Positions 20,773 to 32,371 of a stretch of DNA of 64,000 bases are shown here, piece by piece. Source of the stretch: Janthinobacterium sp. GW458P (lineage in GTDB: Bacteria; Pseudomonadota; Gammaproteobacteria; Burkholderiales; Burkholderiaceae_D). Each line of letters begins with the position of its first letter. Within the stretch, counting starts at the first letter, position 1. Location of the stretch: positions 47,967-111,966 of the forward strand of contig NZ_NEGZ01000010.1 of assembly GCF_002127585.1 (NCBI RefSeq), written 5' to 3'. Under the pieces are notes generated by a model that saw only the letters and a list, made by a program, of their open reading frames with translations, was not told where the DNA came from and did not search any database. The translations under genes and the position numbers were made by a program.

Positions 20773-21254
20773 TACTGCCCCGCTGGCTGGCTCGCATCCT
20801 GCGCGCTGCGGATCGTGCACATCAGTTCACCTTCTACGGCCAGCTTGCCGTCGACCGTACCGACGGCCTTGTATTTCCAGATGCCGCGCGAGACGCGCAG
20901 GATTTCCACGTCCATCTTCAACTGGTCGCCCGGTTCGACAGGACGCTTGAAGCGCGCATTGTCGATGCCGACAAAGTAGACCACCGAGTTCTCGTCCGGC
21001 TTCACGCCCATCGACAGGAACGACAGCAGCGCCGCCGTTTGCGCCAGCGCTTCGATCATCAGCACGCCGGGCATGACCGGCTTGTGCGGGAAATGGCCCT
21101 GGAAGAACTCTTCGTTGACCGTCACATTCTTGATGGCGGTGATGGTTTTGTTCGCCTCCCAGTCCAGCACGCGGTCGACCAGCAGCAGCGGGTAGCGGTG
21201 CGGCAGCAGCGATTTGATGGCGAGGATGTCGAGGGTCTTGTTTTCAGTAGTCAT
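20772..21254 (-). CDS. fabZ: 3-hydroxyacyl-ACP dehydratase FabZ
   Basis: A 160-residue hot-dog-fold dehydratase of fatty-acid elongation. Its substrate pool, 3-hydroxyacyl-ACP, is shared with LpxA and LpxD. The active-site His and Glu lie in [35 protein letters not shown] at the N terminus is also typical. It overlaps lpxD by 4 bp and lpxA by 1 bp. The tail ([12 protein letters not shown]) is a little longer than in E. coli and looks unstructured. Confidence 0.97.
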   Translation of the reverse strand: MTTENKTLDILAIKSLLPHRYPLLLVDRVLDWEANKTITAIKNVTVNEEFFQGHFPHKPVMPGVLMIEALAQTAALLSFLSMGVKPDENSVVYFVGIDNARFKRPVEPGDQLKMDVEILRVSRGIWKYKAVGTVDGKLAVEGELMCTIRSAQDASQPAGQ

Positions 21255-22306
21255 TTTTCGTCTTGCGTGGTCAGTGTTTTAATTGTTTTTTCAAGCGCGC
21301 GGATTTTTTCGCGCATGCTTGACAGGTTGCGCACGATGGCGGCGCTCTTTTCCCAGTCGGCGTTCTTGGCCAGCGGGTAGAAACCCGTGTACTGGCCCGG
21401 CTCCGCGATCGAGCGCGAGACCATGCTGCCGGAACCGACATGGACGCGGTCGGCAATCGTCAGGTGGCCCAGCACCATGGCGGCGCCGCCAAAGGTGCAG
21501 TACTTGCCGATGACGGCGCTGCCCGCCACGCCGACGCAGCCGGCCATCGCCGTATGCGCGCCGATGTGGCAGTTGTGGCCGATCTGGATCTGGTTATCCA
21601 GCTTGACACCATCTTCGATGATGGTGTCGGCCAATGCGCCACGGTCGATGGTGGTATTGGCGCCGATATCGACATCGTCGCCGATCACCACCCTGCCCGT
21701 CTGCGGAATCTTGATATACACGCCGCCCTCGTTGGCGAAGCCGAATCCGTCGGTGCCGATCACGGCGCCCGAATGGATGATGCCGCGCTGGCCGATCATG
21801 CAGCGCGCATGGAAGGTCACGTTGGCGAACAACTGCGTGCCGGCGCCGATGACGGCGTCGCGGCCCACCACGCAGCCAGGACCGATCACGCAGCCGGCGC
21901 CGATCACGGCGCCCGCCTCGATCACCGCATGGGCGCCGATGGACGCGCTGGCATCGACCTGCGCGCCGGCGTCGACAAAGGCGCTCGGATGGATGCCCAG
22001 CGGCGCCCTGATTTCATGCAGGTCGGCGAAATACTGCGCCGCGCGCGCGAAATACACATAGGGATTCGGTGTGACGATGCGCGCGCCCGCATACTCGGCG
22101 CCGATCAGCGCATCGTCGGCCGGCGTGAGGATCAGCGCAGCGGCGCCGCTCTGGGCCGCCTGTGCGCGGAACTTGCTATTGCTGAGAAAGCTGATGTGCG
22201 AAGCGCCGGCGTCAGCCAGCGGAGCGATCCCTGAAACTTCCAGGTTGGGCTCGCCCGCCAATTGTCCGCCGAAGCGTTCGACCAATTCTCCTAGTCGAGT
22301 GCCCAT
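21251..22306 (-). CDS. lpxD: UDP-3-O-acylglucosamine N-acyltransferase
   Basis: A 351-residue enzyme adding the N-linked hydroxyacyl chain in lipid A synthesis. It has an N-terminal uridine-binding domain ([17 protein letters not shown]...ISFLSNSKF). A left-handed beta-helix of hexapeptides follows (about 110-310, [25 protein letters not shown] onward), with the catalytic region [18 protein letters not shown] and [13 protein letters not shown]-terminal helix follows ([21 protein letters not shown]). Repeat copy B lies just upstream, between skp and this start. Confidence 0.97.
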   Translation of the reverse strand: MGTRLGELVERFGGQLAGEPNLEVSGIAPLADAGASHISFLSNSKFRAQAAQSGAAALILTPADDALIGAEYAGARIVTPNPYVYFARAAQYFADLHEIRAPLGIHPSAFVDAGAQVDASASIGAHAVIEAGAVIGAGCVIGPGCVVGRDAVIGAGTQLFANVTFHARCMIGQRGIIHSGAVIGTDGFGFANEGGVYIKIPQTGRVVIGDDVDIGANTTIDRGALADTIIEDGVKLDNQIQIGHNCHIGAHTAMAGCVGVAGSAVIGKYCTFGGAAMVLGHLTIADRVHVGSGSMVSRSIAEPGQYTGFYPLAKNADWEKSAAIVRNLSSMREKIRALEKTIKTLTTQDEK

Positions 22307-22326
22307 CTATGAAACCCTTATAAAAA

Positions 22327-22442
22327 CGCCTGCCACTGCCTACTGCGCGGCGCGATTTGCGGTCTCCGATGCTCACTGTGCATGCGCACAGCTCCGCTTC
22401 TCAACCACAACTCACATCCGCTCGCTACGGCACTGCCAGGCG
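22327..22442 (+). repeat. dispersed palindromic element, copy B
   Basis: A 116-bp element bounded by CGCCTGCCACTGCC and, on the other strand, CGCCTGGCAGTGCC. It carries the family core CGATGCTCACTG, CCGCTTCTCAACCACAA and CGCTCGCTACGG. It lies 15 bp beyond the skp stop and 20 bp before the lpxD start, in the opposite orientation to those genes. Confidence 0.85.
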
Positions 22443-22457
22443 TAAAACCTATTACAA

Positions 22458-22976
22458 TTACTTGTCCAGCGCCTTCAGCACCTTGTCGGTGATGTCGATG
22501 CGCGGGCTGGCCCACAGGGCTTCCTGCAGCACGATGTCATATCCCTCGATATGGGCCATCTGCTGGATGATGGTGTTGGCCTTTTCCGCGATGGCGCTGC
22601 GCTCTTCGTTCGTGCGCTGACTCAGGTCTTCGCGGAACTCGCGCTGGCGGCGCTGCAATTCCTTGTCCAGCTCAAAAAACTCGCGCTGGCGCTTGGCCCG
22701 CTCAGCCTCGCTCAGGGTTGGCATGTCCTTTTCCAGGGCCTCGTTGGCCACCTTGAAGCGGGCGGCCAGTTCCTGCATGGCCTTTTCACGCGTGCGGAAT
22801 TCCTCCGCCAGCTTGGCGCTGGCCAGCTTGGCCAGCCTCGATTCGTTATAAATACGTTCGCTGCTGATCCAGGCGATCTTCGACTCCTGAGCCTGCGCCT
22901 GCACCGGCAACAGCGAACTCCAGCACAATGCGATCATGGCAAGGGACTTGGGCAGGGTAGCGGATGCGGTGTTCAT
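22458..22976 (-). CDS. skp: periplasmic chaperone Skp/OmpH
   Basis: A 172-residue secreted protein. A signal peptide covers about the first 29 residues (LPKSLAMIALCWSSLLPVQAQAQ). The mature part starts SKIAWISSERIYNESRLAK and is a long charged coiled-coil (about 45-125, EFRTREKAMQELAARFKVANEALEKD...). This is the tentacle region of the Skp trimer that holds unfolded outer-membrane proteins. It lies directly behind bamA and ahead of lpxD, the usual order. Confidence 0.93.
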   Translation of the reverse strand: MNTASATLPKSLAMIALCWSSLLPVQAQAQESKIAWISSERIYNESRLAKLASAKLAEEFRTREKAMQELAARFKVANEALEKDMPTLSEAERAKRQREFFELDKELQRRQREFREDLSQRTNEERSAIAEKANTIIQQMAHIEGYDIVLQEALWASPRIDITDKVLKALDK

Positions 22977-23027
22977 GATACTCCATGGTCAAAAAGTAAA
23001 AGCTCGCGCCTGGTTCCAGCGGGCCGG

Positions 23028-25364
23028 TTAGAAACCGGTGCCCATCTGGAACTGGAAGCGCTCCAGGCGGTCCGTCGGCTTGGCGTTCAGCGGTTTGGCA
23101 TAACTCAGTTTGAGCGGGCCCACCGGCGAAATCCAGCTGATCCCCAGGCCAGCAGAATAGCGCAATTGCGAAATACGCATTTTTTCGCCTTCCTGGTAGA
23201 CCTGACCGCCATCGAGGAAACCGAACCAGCGCAGGCTGCGGTCATTGCCCGAACCGGGGAATGGCATCTGCAGTTCCGCGTTGCCGATCAGGCGCGACGC
23301 GCCGCCCAGGGCATCGTTGGTGCTCGGTTCGACCGCGCCCAGCGAGGAACTCAGGTAGCCGCGCACCGAACCGATGCCGCCGCCGTAGAAGTTCTTGAAG
23401 ACCGGGTACACGTGTTTGCCGATGCCATGGCCGTAGTCGATCTCGCCCTTCAGCGCCAGGGTGACCTTGCTGAACAACGGACGGAAATACTGGTGCTCAT
23501 AGATGGCACGGAAGTACTTCTGGTCGCCGATCAGGTCAGCCTCCAGGTTGACGCGCTGGTAGCGGCCGATCGATGGCGTCAGGGCGCTGTCACGGCTGTC
23601 GCGCTGCCATGCGGCCGTCAGCGGAATGGAATTGGTGGTAGCCGAACCGATGCCGTCGGACGGGCCGCCATTGTCGATCACGTACTGCTTGAAGCGGATC
23701 GGGCTGGTGATATCGGTCTCGATGCGCGAACGCTCGGCGCCAATACCGAAGAAGACGGTGTCGACTTCCGAGAACGGCACGCCGAAACTCACGCGGCCGC
23801 CGGTCTGCTTGATCTTGTAGCTGCCGATGTTCAGCGCCGGCGGTTCCGTCGTACGCAGGTAGACTTCGAAGCTGCGCGAAATGCCGTCGTCCGTGAAGTA
23901 CGGATTGGTTTGCGAAAACGCAATGGTGCGGCTGTAATGGCTGGTATTGAGCTCGATACCCACCGTATTGCCGCTACCGGCGAAGTTGGCCTGCGAAATC
24001 GAGGCCGACAATGTGAATTTTTCCGATTGCGAGAACGCGCCGCCGATCAGGAAGTTACCTGTCGGTTTTTCCACCACCGTCACGTTGACGTCGACCTGGT
24101 CGGTCGTGCCCTGCGCTTCCGGCGTGTCGATGGTCACGTCCTTGAAATAGCCGAGGCGGTCGACGCGGTCGCGCGACAGCTTGATCTTGTTGCTGTCATA
24201 CCAGGACGATTCGAACTGACGGAATTCGCGACGGATGACTTCATCGCGTGTAGTGGTGTTGCCGGCGATATTCATGTGGCGCACGTAGACGCGCTTGCCC
24301 GGATCGATGAAGAAGGTAAACCCCACTTCGTGCTTTTCGCGGTTGATCTCGGGATTGGCGTTGACGTTGGCAAACGCATAGCCGAACGTGGCCAGGCGGT
24401 CCTGAATGCGCTTGTTCGTGGCCGTCAGGCGCGCGCCCGAATAGATCTCGCCTTCGCGCATCAGGTTCAGGGCCTTCAGCTCTTCTTCGCGGCCGAACAT
24501 CTCGCCTTCGAACTTGGTGCCGGAAACCTTGTACTTCTCGCCTTCGGTGATGTTGATCGTCAGGTAAATGTCTTTTTTATCAGGCGTGATCGACACCTGG
24601 GTCGAGTCGACCTGCATCTCGATGTAGCCGCGGTCCAGGTAGTAGGACTTGAGCGATTCGATATCGCCCGTCAGCTTGGTCTTCGAATACTGGTCGGCCT
24701 TGGTGTACCAGCTGAACCAGCCGCCCGTATTCAGGGCCAGCTGCTCGCGCAGCTCCTTGTCCGTGAAGGCCTTGTTGCCGACGATGTTGATCTGCTTGAT
24801 GCGGGCCACGTCGCCCTCGTCGACGGCGAACACCACGTTGACGCGGTTGCGCTCGATCGGCGTGACGGTGGTGGTGATCTTCACGCCGTACAGGCCATGC
24901 GACAGGTACTGGCGCTTGAGTTCCTGTTCCGCGCGGTCGACGGACGCCTTATCGAAAATCTTCGCTTCACCGACGCCGATTTCCTTCAACGCCTTGACCA
25001 GCACGTCCTTTTCAAATTCCTTGGTACCGGTAAACTCCACGCTGGCGATGGCCGGGCGCTCCTCGACCAGCACCACCAGGACGTCGCCATCGGCTTCCAG
25101 GCGCACATCCTTGAACATGCCCGTCGCATACAGGGCCTTGATGGCGGCAACGCTCTTCTCGTCGGAGAACGTCTCGCCGACCCGCACCGGCAGGTAGGCA
25201 AAGACGGTGCCTGCTTCGGTACGCTGGATCCCTTCGACCCGGATGTCCTTGACAGTGAACGGCTGGACGGCCAGCGCGTGGCCGGAACAGAAGGCCATGA
25301 CGGCAGCGCCGATCAGGCTGCGGCGAAAGGAAGGCAAGGCAAAACGAGCAGAATGTAATTTCAT
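23028..25364 (-). CDS. bamA: outer-membrane assembly factor BamA
   Basis: A 778-residue outer-membrane protein that inserts beta-barrels. A signal peptide ([25 protein letters not shown]) precedes five POTRA domains (starting [29 protein letters not shown]). The C-terminal 16-strand barrel contains the conserved GGIGSVRGY motif and ends in an aromatic residue (QFQMGTGF), as barrel recognition requires. Length is normal. It is flanked by rseP and skp in one envelope-biogenesis operon. Confidence 0.97.
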   Translation of the reverse strand: MKLHSARFALPSFRRSLIGAAVMAFCSGHALAVQPFTVKDIRVEGIQRTEAGTVFAYLPVRVGETFSDEKSVAAIKALYATGMFKDVRLEADGDVLVVLVEERPAIASVEFTGTKEFEKDVLVKALKEIGVGEAKIFDKASVDRAEQELKRQYLSHGLYGVKITTTVTPIERNRVNVVFAVDEGDVARIKQINIVGNKAFTDKELREQLALNTGGWFSWYTKADQYSKTKLTGDIESLKSYYLDRGYIEMQVDSTQVSITPDKKDIYLTINITEGEKYKVSGTKFEGEMFGREEELKALNLMREGEIYSGARLTATNKRIQDRLATFGYAFANVNANPEINREKHEVGFTFFIDPGKRVYVRHMNIAGNTTTRDEVIRREFRQFESSWYDSNKIKLSRDRVDRLGYFKDVTIDTPEAQGTTDQVDVNVTVVEKPTGNFLIGGAFSQSEKFTLSASISQANFAGSGNTVGIELNTSHYSRTIAFSQTNPYFTDDGISRSFEVYLRTTEPPALNIGSYKIKQTGGRVSFGVPFSEVDTVFFGIGAERSRIETDITSPIRFKQYVIDNGGPSDGIGSATTNSIPLTAAWQRDSRDSALTPSIGRYQRVNLEADLIGDQKYFRAIYEHQYFRPLFSKVTLALKGEIDYGHGIGKHVYPVFKNFYGGGIGSVRGYLSSSLGAVEPSTNDALGGASRLIGNAELQMPFPGSGNDRSLRWFGFLDGGQVYQEGEKMRISQLRYSAGLGISWISPVGPLKLSYAKPLNAKPTDRLERFQFQMGTGF

Positions 25365-25446
25365 TGGGGTTATTCAATGGTAAATCAATGGACAACATAC
25401 ACAAAAGATTGCTTGTGCGACTCATTCAAAGGCATCAACCATCGCC

Positions 25447-26808
25447 TTAATTGATCAGCCGCAATACGTCATTAAAGACGGCAAGCACCATCAAGGTCAG
25501 CAACAGACCGATCCCCAGGCGCTGGGCAACCTCGCCTACGCGTTCCGGCACGGGGCGTCCGGTCAAAACTTCCAGCGAATAATACAGCAAATGCCCGCCA
25601 TCCAGAACAGGAATGGGTAGCAAATTCATCACGCCCAGACTGATACTGATGAAGGCGATGAAGCTCAGGTAGCTTACCAGGCCGATGCGCGCCGTCTGGC
25701 CCGCGTAGTCGGCGATGGTAATGGGTCCCGTCACATTCTTCAGCGAAACCTGGCCGGTGATCATTTTACCCAGCATTTTCAGGCTCATGGCACTGGTGTC
25801 CCAGACCTTGACTGCAGCCTTGCCGACAGCGGAAAACGGTCCGGACGCCACAACGATCATATCCGGCACCTGCCCCAGCTTTGCCTGGATCTTACCAACT
25901 GTTACAGCTCCCCCTGCACTGCTGGCCTGGACGGCGTCCGGCGTGATGGACAGGGTCAGGCCTTGCCCATTACGCAACAGTTGCAACTGCAAGGTCTGGC
26001 CCGGCGCCCGGCTCAGGGTATCGATGATGGCGCCCACGTCGTGCATGGACTTGCCGTCGATGGCCAGGATCTGGTCGTTCTTCTGCAGGCCGGCGCGCGC
26101 GGCGGCGCCACCGGGCACGATTTCCATCATGGTGGGCGCGGAACGGGCCAGGGTCAGGCCCAGCTTGCCCAGCACATCGCCTTCCAGGTCCGTTTCCGTC
26201 AGGCTATCCGTCGGCAAGCTGGCCTGTTGCGCGCCGCGGTCGGGGCGGCGCACGTCGATGCGGGCCGGCTGCTTGTCGAGCGCGGCCTGGATCAGTTGCC
26301 AGCGCAGCTCGGACCAGCTGGCCACGGGCTTGCCGTTCACGGCATCGACGGTGTCGCCGCTGCGCAGGCCGGCCATATAGGCAGCGGTCTGTTCGGCAAC
26401 GGGACCGAGCTTGCTGGACGGCTCTTCGATGCCGTACATGAACAGGCCCGCATACAGCACGATGGCGACGAGGAAATTGGCCAGCGGGCCAGCGGCTACG
26501 ATGGCGATGCGGCGCCACACGCTCTGGCGCGTGAATTCACGGCGCAATTCGCTTTCCGGCAAGTCACTGAGGTCCTGGGCGCGGCTGTCGAGCATGCTTA
26601 CATAGCCGCCCAGCGGCAGCGCGGAAATCGCCCATTCCGTTTGATCCTTGCCAAACTTGCGCGAATACACCACTTTGCCCATGCCGATGGAGAAACGCAG
26701 CACCTTCACGCCGCACCAGCGCGCCACCAGATAGTGGCCCAGCTCGTGCAGGGTGATCAGCGACCCGAGCGCGACGATAAACGCCAGCAAGGTGGTAATG
26801 AGCGTCAT
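25447..26808 (-). CDS. rseP: site-2 zinc metalloprotease RseP
   Basis: A 453-residue inner-membrane protease that cleaves anti-sigma factor RseA in the envelope-stress response and removes signal-peptide remnants. The zinc site HELGH is in the first transmembrane helix ([20 protein letters not shown]). Two PDZ domains lie between about residues 115 and 300, and the third ligand is in [16 protein letters not shown] near the end. The start overlaps the dxr stop by 4 bp. Confidence 0.96.
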   Translation of the reverse strand: MTLITTLLAFIVALGSLITLHELGHYLVARWCGVKVLRFSIGMGKVVYSRKFGKDQTEWAISALPLGGYVSMLDSRAQDLSDLPESELRREFTRQSVWRRIAIVAAGPLANFLVAIVLYAGLFMYGIEEPSSKLGPVAEQTAAYMAGLRSGDTVDAVNGKPVASWSELRWQLIQAALDKQPARIDVRRPDRGAQQASLPTDSLTETDLEGDVLGKLGLTLARSAPTMMEIVPGGAAARAGLQKNDQILAIDGKSMHDVGAIIDTLSRAPGQTLQLQLLRNGQGLTLSITPDAVQASSAGGAVTVGKIQAKLGQVPDMIVVASGPFSAVGKAAVKVWDTSAMSLKMLGKMITGQVSLKNVTGPITIADYAGQTARIGLVSYLSFIAFISISLGVMNLLPIPVLDGGHLLYYSLEVLTGRPVPERVGEVAQRLGIGLLLTLMVLAVFNDVLRLIN

Positions 26809-27989
26809 GCGGCCAGCCTGCCGGCGATGTACGTCTGTGCCGCCACACGGGCCAGGCGGTCCTGCTCCATCACCGCTTCGATGCTGGAGGCGGCGCCGTG
26901 CGGCACCGCCTCGATCACGTGGGCGATGACCTGATCGATCTGGCGGAAGCCGATCTGCGCGTCAAGAAACGCCTGCACGGCCACCTCATTGGCCGCGTTC
27001 AGCAGGGCCGGTGCCGTGCCGCCCGCGCGCAAGGCGTCAAACGCCAGCGCCAGGCAGGGGAAACGGCGGAAATCGGGACGTTCGAACTGCAAGGTGGCCA
27101 CTTGCGCCAGGTCAAGCTGCGCCACGCCGGAGGCGATACGCTGAGGGTACGCCAGCGCATGCGCGATCGGCGTGCGCATGTCCGGATTGCCCAGTTGGGC
27201 CAGCACGGAACCGTCGATGTAAGACACCATCGAATGGATCACGCTTTGCGGGTGGATCAGCACCTCGATCTGCTCGGCCGGGGCGCCGAACAGCCAGTGC
27301 GCCTCGATCACTTCCAGCCCCTTGTTCATCATCGTGGCCGAATCGACGGAAATCTTGCGCCCCATGGCCCAGGTCGGATGCTTGCATGCCTGGTCCGGCG
27401 TCACCTGGTCGAGCGTTTCGACGTCGCGCGTAAGGAAGGGACCGCCGGAAGCCGTCAGCACGACCTTCGCCACGCCGGCGGCGCCAGGTGCGCGGCCATA
27501 GCCATGCGGCAGGCACTGGAAGATGGCATTGTGCTCGCTGTCGATCGGCAGCAGCACGGCGCCATTGTCGTGCACGGCGTCCATGAACAGCTGGCCGGAC
27601 ATGACCAGCGCCTCTTTATTGGCCAGCAGCACTTTCTTGCCGGCGCGCGCCGCCGCCAGGGTGGGCGCCAGGCCGGCCGCGCCGACGATGGCCGCCATCA
27701 CGCCTGTCACTTGCGGGGCGCTGGCGATGGCGCACAGGGCCTCCACGCCATACGCGACTTCGGTGGACACGCCCAGCCCGCGCAGCAAGCGCGTCAGCTC
27801 AAGGGCGGCGGCGGCCGTGGCGACGACGGCGCGCTGTGGCCGAAATTGCAGGCACTGGGCGGCCAGTTCGGCCACGCGGCTGTGGGCGCTCAGCGCATAC
27901 ACGCTGTACTGTTCAGGATGACGCGCGAGCACGTCCAGCGTAGACACGCCGATCGAGCCGGTGGCGCCAAGGATGGTGATGTATTGCAT
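26805..27989 (-). CDS. dxr: 1-deoxy-D-xylulose 5-phosphate reductoisomerase
   Basis: A 394-residue NADPH enzyme making MEP, the committed step of the non-mevalonate isoprenoid pathway. The nucleotide site is [17 protein letters not shown] at the N terminus. [14 protein letters not shown], the TASGGPF loop and [28 protein letters not shown] give the metal and substrate sites. The start at [11 protein letters not shown] is chosen because the family begins there; the longer frame reaches back into cdsA. Only 10 bp separate it from cdsA. Confidence 0.97.
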   Translation of the reverse strand: MQYITILGATGSIGVSTLDVLARHPEQYSVYALSAHSRVAELAAQCLQFRPQRAVVATAAAALELTRLLRGLGVSTEVAYGVEALCAIASAPQVTGVMAAIVGAAGLAPTLAAARAGKKVLLANKEALVMSGQLFMDAVHDNGAVLLPIDSEHNAIFQCLPHGYGRAPGAAGVAKVVLTASGGPFLTRDVETLDQVTPDQACKHPTWAMGRKISVDSATMMNKGLEVIEAHWLFGAPAEQIEVLIHPQSVIHSMVSYIDGSVLAQLGNPDMRTPIAHALAYPQRIASGVAQLDLAQVATLQFERPDFRRFPCLALAFDALRAGGTAPALLNAANEVAVQAFLDAQIGFRQIDQVIAHVIEAVPHGAASSIEAVMEQDRLARVAAQTYIAGRLAA

Positions 27990-27999
27990 GGAAATTTCC

Positions 28000-28833
28000 T
28001 TAAAGCCAACTGGCCACGAGGGCGGCAAATGGCAGGACCGGGATCAACGCATCGATACGGTCGAGTACGCCACCGTGGCCGGGCAGCAGCTTGCTGCTGT
28101 CCTTGATGCCCGCGCGGCGCTTCAATTGGGATTCGAACAGGTCGCCCACGATGCTGGCGGCGACGAGCACCAGCAACACCAGCAAGGTCACCAGCGACCC
28201 GCGGCGCAATTGCAGCTGCACGGCAAAGGTATCCTGCAGCACCGGCAGCGATGGCGCGGCCACGATGGTGATGGCGGCAATGACCAGTACGGCGATGCCG
28301 CCGCCGATGGCGCCCTCCCAGGATTTACCTGGGGAAATACTTGGCGCCAGCTTGCGCTTGCCGAAGGCCTTGCCCGAGAAATAGGCGCCGATGTCGGCGA
28401 TCCAGACCAGGGCCATCACGGACAGCAGATACAGGGGGCTATGCAGGAACAGGGCAATGATGGCGACGAAGCAGCCGACGATGGTCACCGGGTACACCAG
28501 GCTGAGCAAGGTATTGCCCAGGCCTTCCGTCGGTGGCAAGCCCGTCGCCAGCGACGGCACGAAGCGGATCAGCCAGATGGCCACGCACAGGGCGAACCAG
28601 AAATTGAGCTGCGCCATGCCATTGCCGACAAAAAAAGTATACGCGAAGGCGGCGGTCCAGACGGCAGCGATCAGCAGCGCCTGGCGATTTTTGAAGATAC
28701 GGAAGCTTTCCCAGACGGCGGCGCCGAAGAACGCCGTGACGATCACGGCGAAAGCGGGAAAATAATTCAGATACAGAACCGGCAGCAAGACCGCCAACAA
28801 GACCAGGGCGGTGATTATCCGTGTTTTCAGCAT
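28000..28833 (-). CDS. cdsA: phosphatidate cytidylyltransferase
   Basis: A 277-residue polytopic membrane enzyme making CDP-diacylglycerol, the branch point of phospholipid synthesis. Hydrophobic helices start immediately ([20 protein letters not shown]). The signature sits near the C terminus as [35 protein letters not shown]. The start shares one base with the uppS stop (TGATG). Confidence 0.95.
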   Translation of the reverse strand: MLKTRIITALVLLAVLLPVLYLNYFPAFAVIVTAFFGAAVWESFRIFKNRQALLIAAVWTAAFAYTFFVGNGMAQLNFWFALCVAIWLIRFVPSLATGLPPTEGLGNTLLSLVYPVTIVGCFVAIIALFLHSPLYLLSVMALVWIADIGAYFSGKAFGKRKLAPSISPGKSWEGAIGGGIAVLVIAAITIVAAPSLPVLQDTFAVQLQLRRGSLVTLLVLLVLVAASIVGDLFESQLKRRAGIKDSSKLLPGHGGVLDRIDALIPVLPFAALVASWL

Positions 28834-29600
28834 CAGTTTGTCTTTTCAGTTAATTGCGCGCTGGTACGGCCAAAACGCCGTTCGCGCTGCTGGTAAGACG
28901 CGATTGCCGCGTCGAGGCTGTCGACATTGAAGTCGGGCCAGAAAGTCTCGGTGAAAAACAGCTCAGTGTACGCCAGTTGCCACAACAGGAAATTGGAAAT
29001 GCGCTGCTCGCCGCCCGTGCGGATGAACAGGTCGGGCTCAGGCGCGTAGGCCATGGCCAGGTGGGGCGCCAGTTGCTCTTCGGTGTAAGCATGGCCGGCA
29101 GGCTGGCCGTTGGCGGCAGCCTCGGCGCTCATTTTATTGACAGCCTGCATGATGTCCCAGCGGCCGCCATAGTTGGCGCAGATGGTCACCGTCAGGCGCG
29201 TATTGCCTGCCGTCTTGCGTTCGGCATCGGCGATCAGGGCTTGCAACTGTTCATTAAAGCGCGACAAATCGCCCACCACCTTCAGGCGGATGTCATTGGC
29301 GTGCATCTTGGCCACTTCGCGTTCCAGCATGGTGACGAACAGGCGCATCAGCATCGACACCTCTTCTTCGGGGCGGCGCCAGTTTTCCGAGCTGAAGGCA
29401 AACAGGGTCAGGTACTCGACACCGCGTTCGAGACACGTCTCGACGACACCGCGCACGGCGTCGGCGCCCTTGACGTGGCCGGCCACGCGGGGCAGGAAAC
29501 GTTTGGTTGCCCAGCGGCCATTGCCATCCATAATGATTGCCACATGGCGCGGCACCGTGCCCACCTCGGGTACTGCCGTTGTCGAACTCGAATAGATCAT
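28833..29600 (-). CDS. uppS: undecaprenyl diphosphate synthase
   Basis: A 255-residue cis-prenyltransferase building the C55 carrier for peptidoglycan and O-antigen. Conserved motifs are [16 protein letters not shown] (catalytic Asp in MDGNGRW), [24 protein letters not shown], and [28 protein letters not shown]. It is the first gene of the run uppS-cdsA-dxr-rseP-bamA-skp after the frr gap. Confidence 0.97.
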   Translation of the reverse strand: MIYSSSTTAVPEVGTVPRHVAIIMDGNGRWATKRFLPRVAGHVKGADAVRGVVETCLERGVEYLTLFAFSSENWRRPEEEVSMLMRLFVTMLEREVAKMHANDIRLKVVGDLSRFNEQLQALIADAERKTAGNTRLTVTICANYGGRWDIMQAVNKMSAEAAANGQPAGHAYTEEQLAPHLAMAYAPEPDLFIRTGGEQRISNFLLWQLAYTELFFTETFWPDFNVDSLDAAIASYQQRERRFGRTSAQLTEKTN

Positions 29601-29649
29601 GAAAACACTAATGCCAAAAATAAAAGATAACTATTATGCGCCAAATAGC

Positions 29650-29682
29650 GCTGCCCGGAAAAGCCATGCTTTTCCGGGCAGC
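29650..29682 (-). promoter_or_regulatory. perfect 15-bp stem-loop between frr and uppS
   Basis: GCTGCCCGGAAAAGC, loop CAT, then GCTTTTCCGGGCAGC. This is a perfect inverted repeat placed 18 bp beyond the frr stop. No T run follows on the minus strand, so it is not a standard terminator. It could attenuate, process or protect the transcript. Confidence 0.6.
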
Positions 29683-29699
29683 GTCAAGGGGGCAGAAAA

Positions 29700-30260
29700 C
29701 TAGACCGTCAGCACTTCTTTTTCTTTGTCGACCACCATCTTGTCGATGTCGGCGATAAACTTGTCCGTCAGCTTCTGCACTTCTTCCGACGAGCGGCGCT
29801 CGTCGTCCTCGGAACAGGCTTTTTCCTTGACCAGTTTTTTCAGCGACTCGTTCGCATCGCGGCGAATGTTACGCACAGCAATCTTCGCGTCTTCCGCTTC
29901 GCTCTTGACCAGCTTGACCATTTCCTTGCGACGCTCTTCCGTCAGCGGCGGCGTCGGTACGCGGATCAGGTCGCCCTGTGCCGACGGGTTCAGACCCAGG
30001 TCGGCGTCGCGGATGGCTTTCTCGATGGTGCTGGCCATCTTCTTTTCGTACGGCTGCACGCCGATGGTGCGCGCGTCGATCAGGGTCACGTTGGCCACCT
30101 GGGTCAGCGCCGTCGGCGAACCGTAGTACTCGACCATCACGTGGTCCAGGATACCCGTATGGGCACGGCCGGTACGCACCTTGGCCAGATCGGCCTTCAG
30201 TGTTTCCAGCGACTTCGCCATGCGTTCCTGGGCATTCTTTTTAACGTCAGCTAAGGACAT
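29700..30260 (-). CDS. frr: ribosome recycling factor
   Basis: A 186-residue two-domain protein that, with EF-G, splits post-termination ribosomes. It shows the conserved [31 protein letters not shown] and [39 protein letters not shown] blocks. The start [14 protein letters not shown] follows AGGAGAGC; upstream in-frame codons run into repeat copy C, whose end is 18 bp before this ATG. Confidence 0.97.
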   Translation of the reverse strand: MSLADVKKNAQERMAKSLETLKADLAKVRTGRAHTGILDHVMVEYYGSPTALTQVANVTLIDARTIGVQPYEKKMASTIEKAIRDADLGLNPSAQGDLIRVPTPPLTEERRKEMVKLVKSEAEDAKIAVRNIRRDANESLKKLVKEKACSEDDERRSSEEVQKLTDKFIADIDKMVVDKEKEVLTV

Positions 30261-30278
30261 GCTGCTCTCCTGTGGTAG

Positions 30279-30394
30279 CGCCTGCCAAAACCTGCTGCGC
30301 GTCGGCACAGGCGGCTTGCGATGCTCACCGTACTTCGGTACGGTTGCGCGTCTCGGCCACCTCTTCCTTCCGCTCGCGACGGTTTTGTCAGGCG
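30279..30394 (+). repeat. dispersed palindromic element, copy C
   Basis: A 116-bp element bounded by CGCCTGCCAAAACC and, on the other strand, CGCCTGACAAAACC. The family core CGATGCTCACCG is followed by an internal hairpin ACCGTAC-TTCG-GTACGGT, then GGCCAC and CGCTCGCGACGG. It lies between the pyrH stop (42 bp away) and the frr start, opposite to their direction. Confidence 0.85.
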
Positions 30395-30436
30395 TTGTTA
30401 ATGTTAATGAATCTTGAAATTACTACTAATACTAAT

Positions 30437-31153
30437 TTAGACGTGAACCAAAGTACCTTCGTCTTCACCGAGAATCACACGCATCAGCGCGCCGGGCTTG
30501 GTGATCGAAAACACTTTAATTGGCAGTTTCTGGTCGCGGCACAGGGCGAATGCGGTGGCGTCCATCACTTGCAGGTGCTTGGCGATGGCGTCGTCGAAGG
30601 TAATCGTGTGGAACAGGGTGGCGTTCGGATCCTTCTTCGGATCGGCCGTGTAGACGCCGTCGACCTTGGTGGCCTTCAGGACGATCTCGGCGCTGATCTC
30701 GGAACCGCGCAGGGCGGCTGCCGTGTCGGTGGTGAAGAATGGATTGCCGGTACCGGCGGCGAAAACCACCACTTTACCTTCTTCCAGGTATTGCAGGGCT
30801 TTCGGACGGACGTAAGGCTCGACCACTTGCTCGATGCCGATGGCCGACATGACGCGCGCGGTGATGCCGACATGGCGCATGGCATCGGCCAGGGCCAGGG
30901 CGTTCATCACGGTGGCAAGCATGCCCATGTAGTCGGCGGTGGCACGGTCCATGCCTTGCGCGCCAGGCGCAACGCCGCGGAAGATATTGCCGCCGCCAAT
31001 CACGATTGCCAGTTCCACACCCAACTTTGCCACCTCGGCCACATCGGCCACCATGCGCTCGATCGTGGCGCGGTTGATGCCGTAGGGATCATCACCCATC
31101 AGGGCTTCGCCGGACAACTTGAGGAGGACGCGCTTGTAGGCTGGTTTTGACAT
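30437..31153 (-). CDS. pyrH: UMP kinase
   Basis: A 238-residue hexameric amino-acid-kinase-fold enzyme converting UMP to UDP with ATP. Its N terminus [17 protein letters not shown] and the GGGNIFRGV motif mark the ATP site; [18 protein letters not shown] and [16 protein letters not shown] are also typical. The start at [16 protein letters not shown] is the family start. A terminator separates it from tsf, so it probably has its own promoter in the 148-bp gap. Confidence 0.97.
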   Translation of the reverse strand: MSKPAYKRVLLKLSGEALMGDDPYGINRATIERMVADVAEVAKLGVELAIVIGGGNIFRGVAPGAQGMDRATADYMGMLATVMNALALADAMRHVGITARVMSAIGIEQVVEPYVRPKALQYLEEGKVVVFAAGTGNPFFTTDTAAALRGSEISAEIVLKATKVDGVYTADPKKDPNATLFHTITFDDAIAKHLQVMDATAFALCRDQKLPIKVFSITKPGALMRVILGEDEGTLVHV

Positions 31154-31269
31154 GAGCTGGGGCTCCATAAATGAGGTTATTCGAGTATGACATGGCGCAG
31201 CGCCTTGCAGCGCCGGATAGGCGGGAGGAAGCTGCCCATGCCGCCGCCCGGCACGACAGGTGCGGGCGG

Positions 31270-31300
31270 GCCAAAAAAACGGGCCTCTCGGCCCGCTTTA
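31270..31300 (-). terminator. tsf terminator
   Basis: A stem CGGGCC-TCTC-GGCCCG at 31280-31295, with a run of seven A on its left that gives the T run on the minus strand. It begins directly beyond the tsf stop. Confidence 0.85.
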
Positions 31301-31301
31301 C

Positions 31302-32213
31302 TTACGCTCCCTGGGAGGCAGCCATCTGTGCTGCAACTTCTGCTGCGAAGTCGTCTTGCTTCTTCTCAATGCCCTCGCCTACTACGTACATGGCGAAACC
31401 CTTGACGCTGGTGTTAGCCGCCTTCAGCATTTGCTCAACCGACAGCTTGTCGTTTTTCACGAAAGCCTGGTTCAGCAGGGACACTTCCTTCAGGTATTTC
31501 TGTACGGAACCTTCCAGGCGCTTGGCCAGGATTTCCGGCGATTGGGCTGGCTTGCCTTCGGCGGCCGCTTTGGCTGCGTCTTCTTCAGCTTTCAGTTGTG
31601 CAACCGAACGCTCTTTTTCGATCAGTTCCGCTGGAACTTGTTCCGACGACAGCGACACTGGCTTCATGGCAGCGATGTGCATGGCCACGTCCTTGCCTAC
31701 TTGCTCATCGGCGCCGTCGAACTCGACGATCACGCCAATGCGCGAGCCGTGCAGGTACGAAGCCAGCTTGGCGCTGGTTTCGAAACGCTGGAAGCGGCGG
31801 ATGGTCATGTTTTCGCCGATTTTGCCGATCAGGGCAGCGCGCACGTCTTCCAGGGTCTTGCCGTCGAGTGGCAGGGCCAGCAGGGCAGCTACGTCAGCCG
31901 GGTTGTGTTCCGCTACCAGACGGGCAGCGTTATTGGCCAGTGCCAGGAAATCGTCGTTTTTTGCAACGAAGTCGGTTTCCGAGTTCACTTCGACCAGGGC
32001 GCCTACGCCGTTGGCGATGTAGGTTGCCACGACGCCTTCAGCGGTGATGCGTGCCGATGCTTTCGATGCCTTGCCGCCCAGTTTGACGCGCAGGATCTCT
32101 TCCGCACGCGCCATGTCGCCATCGGCTTCGGTCAGTGCTTTTTTGCATTCCATCATTGGTGCGTCGGTTTTGCCGCGCAATTCGCCTACCATCGCTGCTG
32201 TAATCGCTGCCAT
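31302..32213 (-). CDS. tsf: translation elongation factor Ts
   Basis: A 303-residue nucleotide-exchange factor for EF-Tu. The N-terminal module ([33 protein letters not shown]) and the [17 protein letters not shown] stretch, which contains the TDFV motif contacting EF-Tu, are conserved. Length is about 20 residues longer than in E. coli. It follows rpsB, with an attenuator-like stem between them. Confidence 0.97.
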   Translation of the reverse strand: MAAITAAMVGELRGKTDAPMMECKKALTEADGDMARAEEILRVKLGGKASKASARITAEGVVATYIANGVGALVEVNSETDFVAKNDDFLALANNAARLVAEHNPADVAALLALPLDGKTLEDVRAALIGKIGENMTIRRFQRFETSAKLASYLHGSRIGVIVEFDGADEQVGKDVAMHIAAMKPVSLSSEQVPAELIEKERSVAQLKAEEDAAKAAAEGKPAQSPEILAKRLEGSVQKYLKEVSLLNQAFVKNDKLSVEQMLKAANTSVKGFAMYVVGEGIEKKQDDFAAEVAAQMAASQGA

Positions 32214-32290
32214 GTGTTTCTCCTGATTCGGTGAGTCGATAGTCGCGGCCGGGCATGCATGCCTCGCCAGCGGTCACTATCGTTTTTTTG

Positions 32291-32328
32291 TTAAAAAAAA
32301 GGGGGAGCTGCTGCCACCCCTTTTCCCT
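32291..32328 (-). terminator. attenuator/terminator between rpsB and tsf
   Basis: Stem AAAAGGGG / CCCCTTTT (32297-32304 and 32317-32324) with more T on the minus strand. Its position between co-directional rpsB and tsf suggests partial termination that sets their ratio. Confidence 0.65.
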
Positions 32329-32371
32329 TACTGCTGTGCTTACAAACGGCTATCCTGCGACAGCCTGGCCA

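Noticed and set aside
22551..25358. 935-codon open frame antisense to skp and bamA
   Set aside because: Shadow of two well-supported envelope genes; no ribosome site and no recognisable domain.
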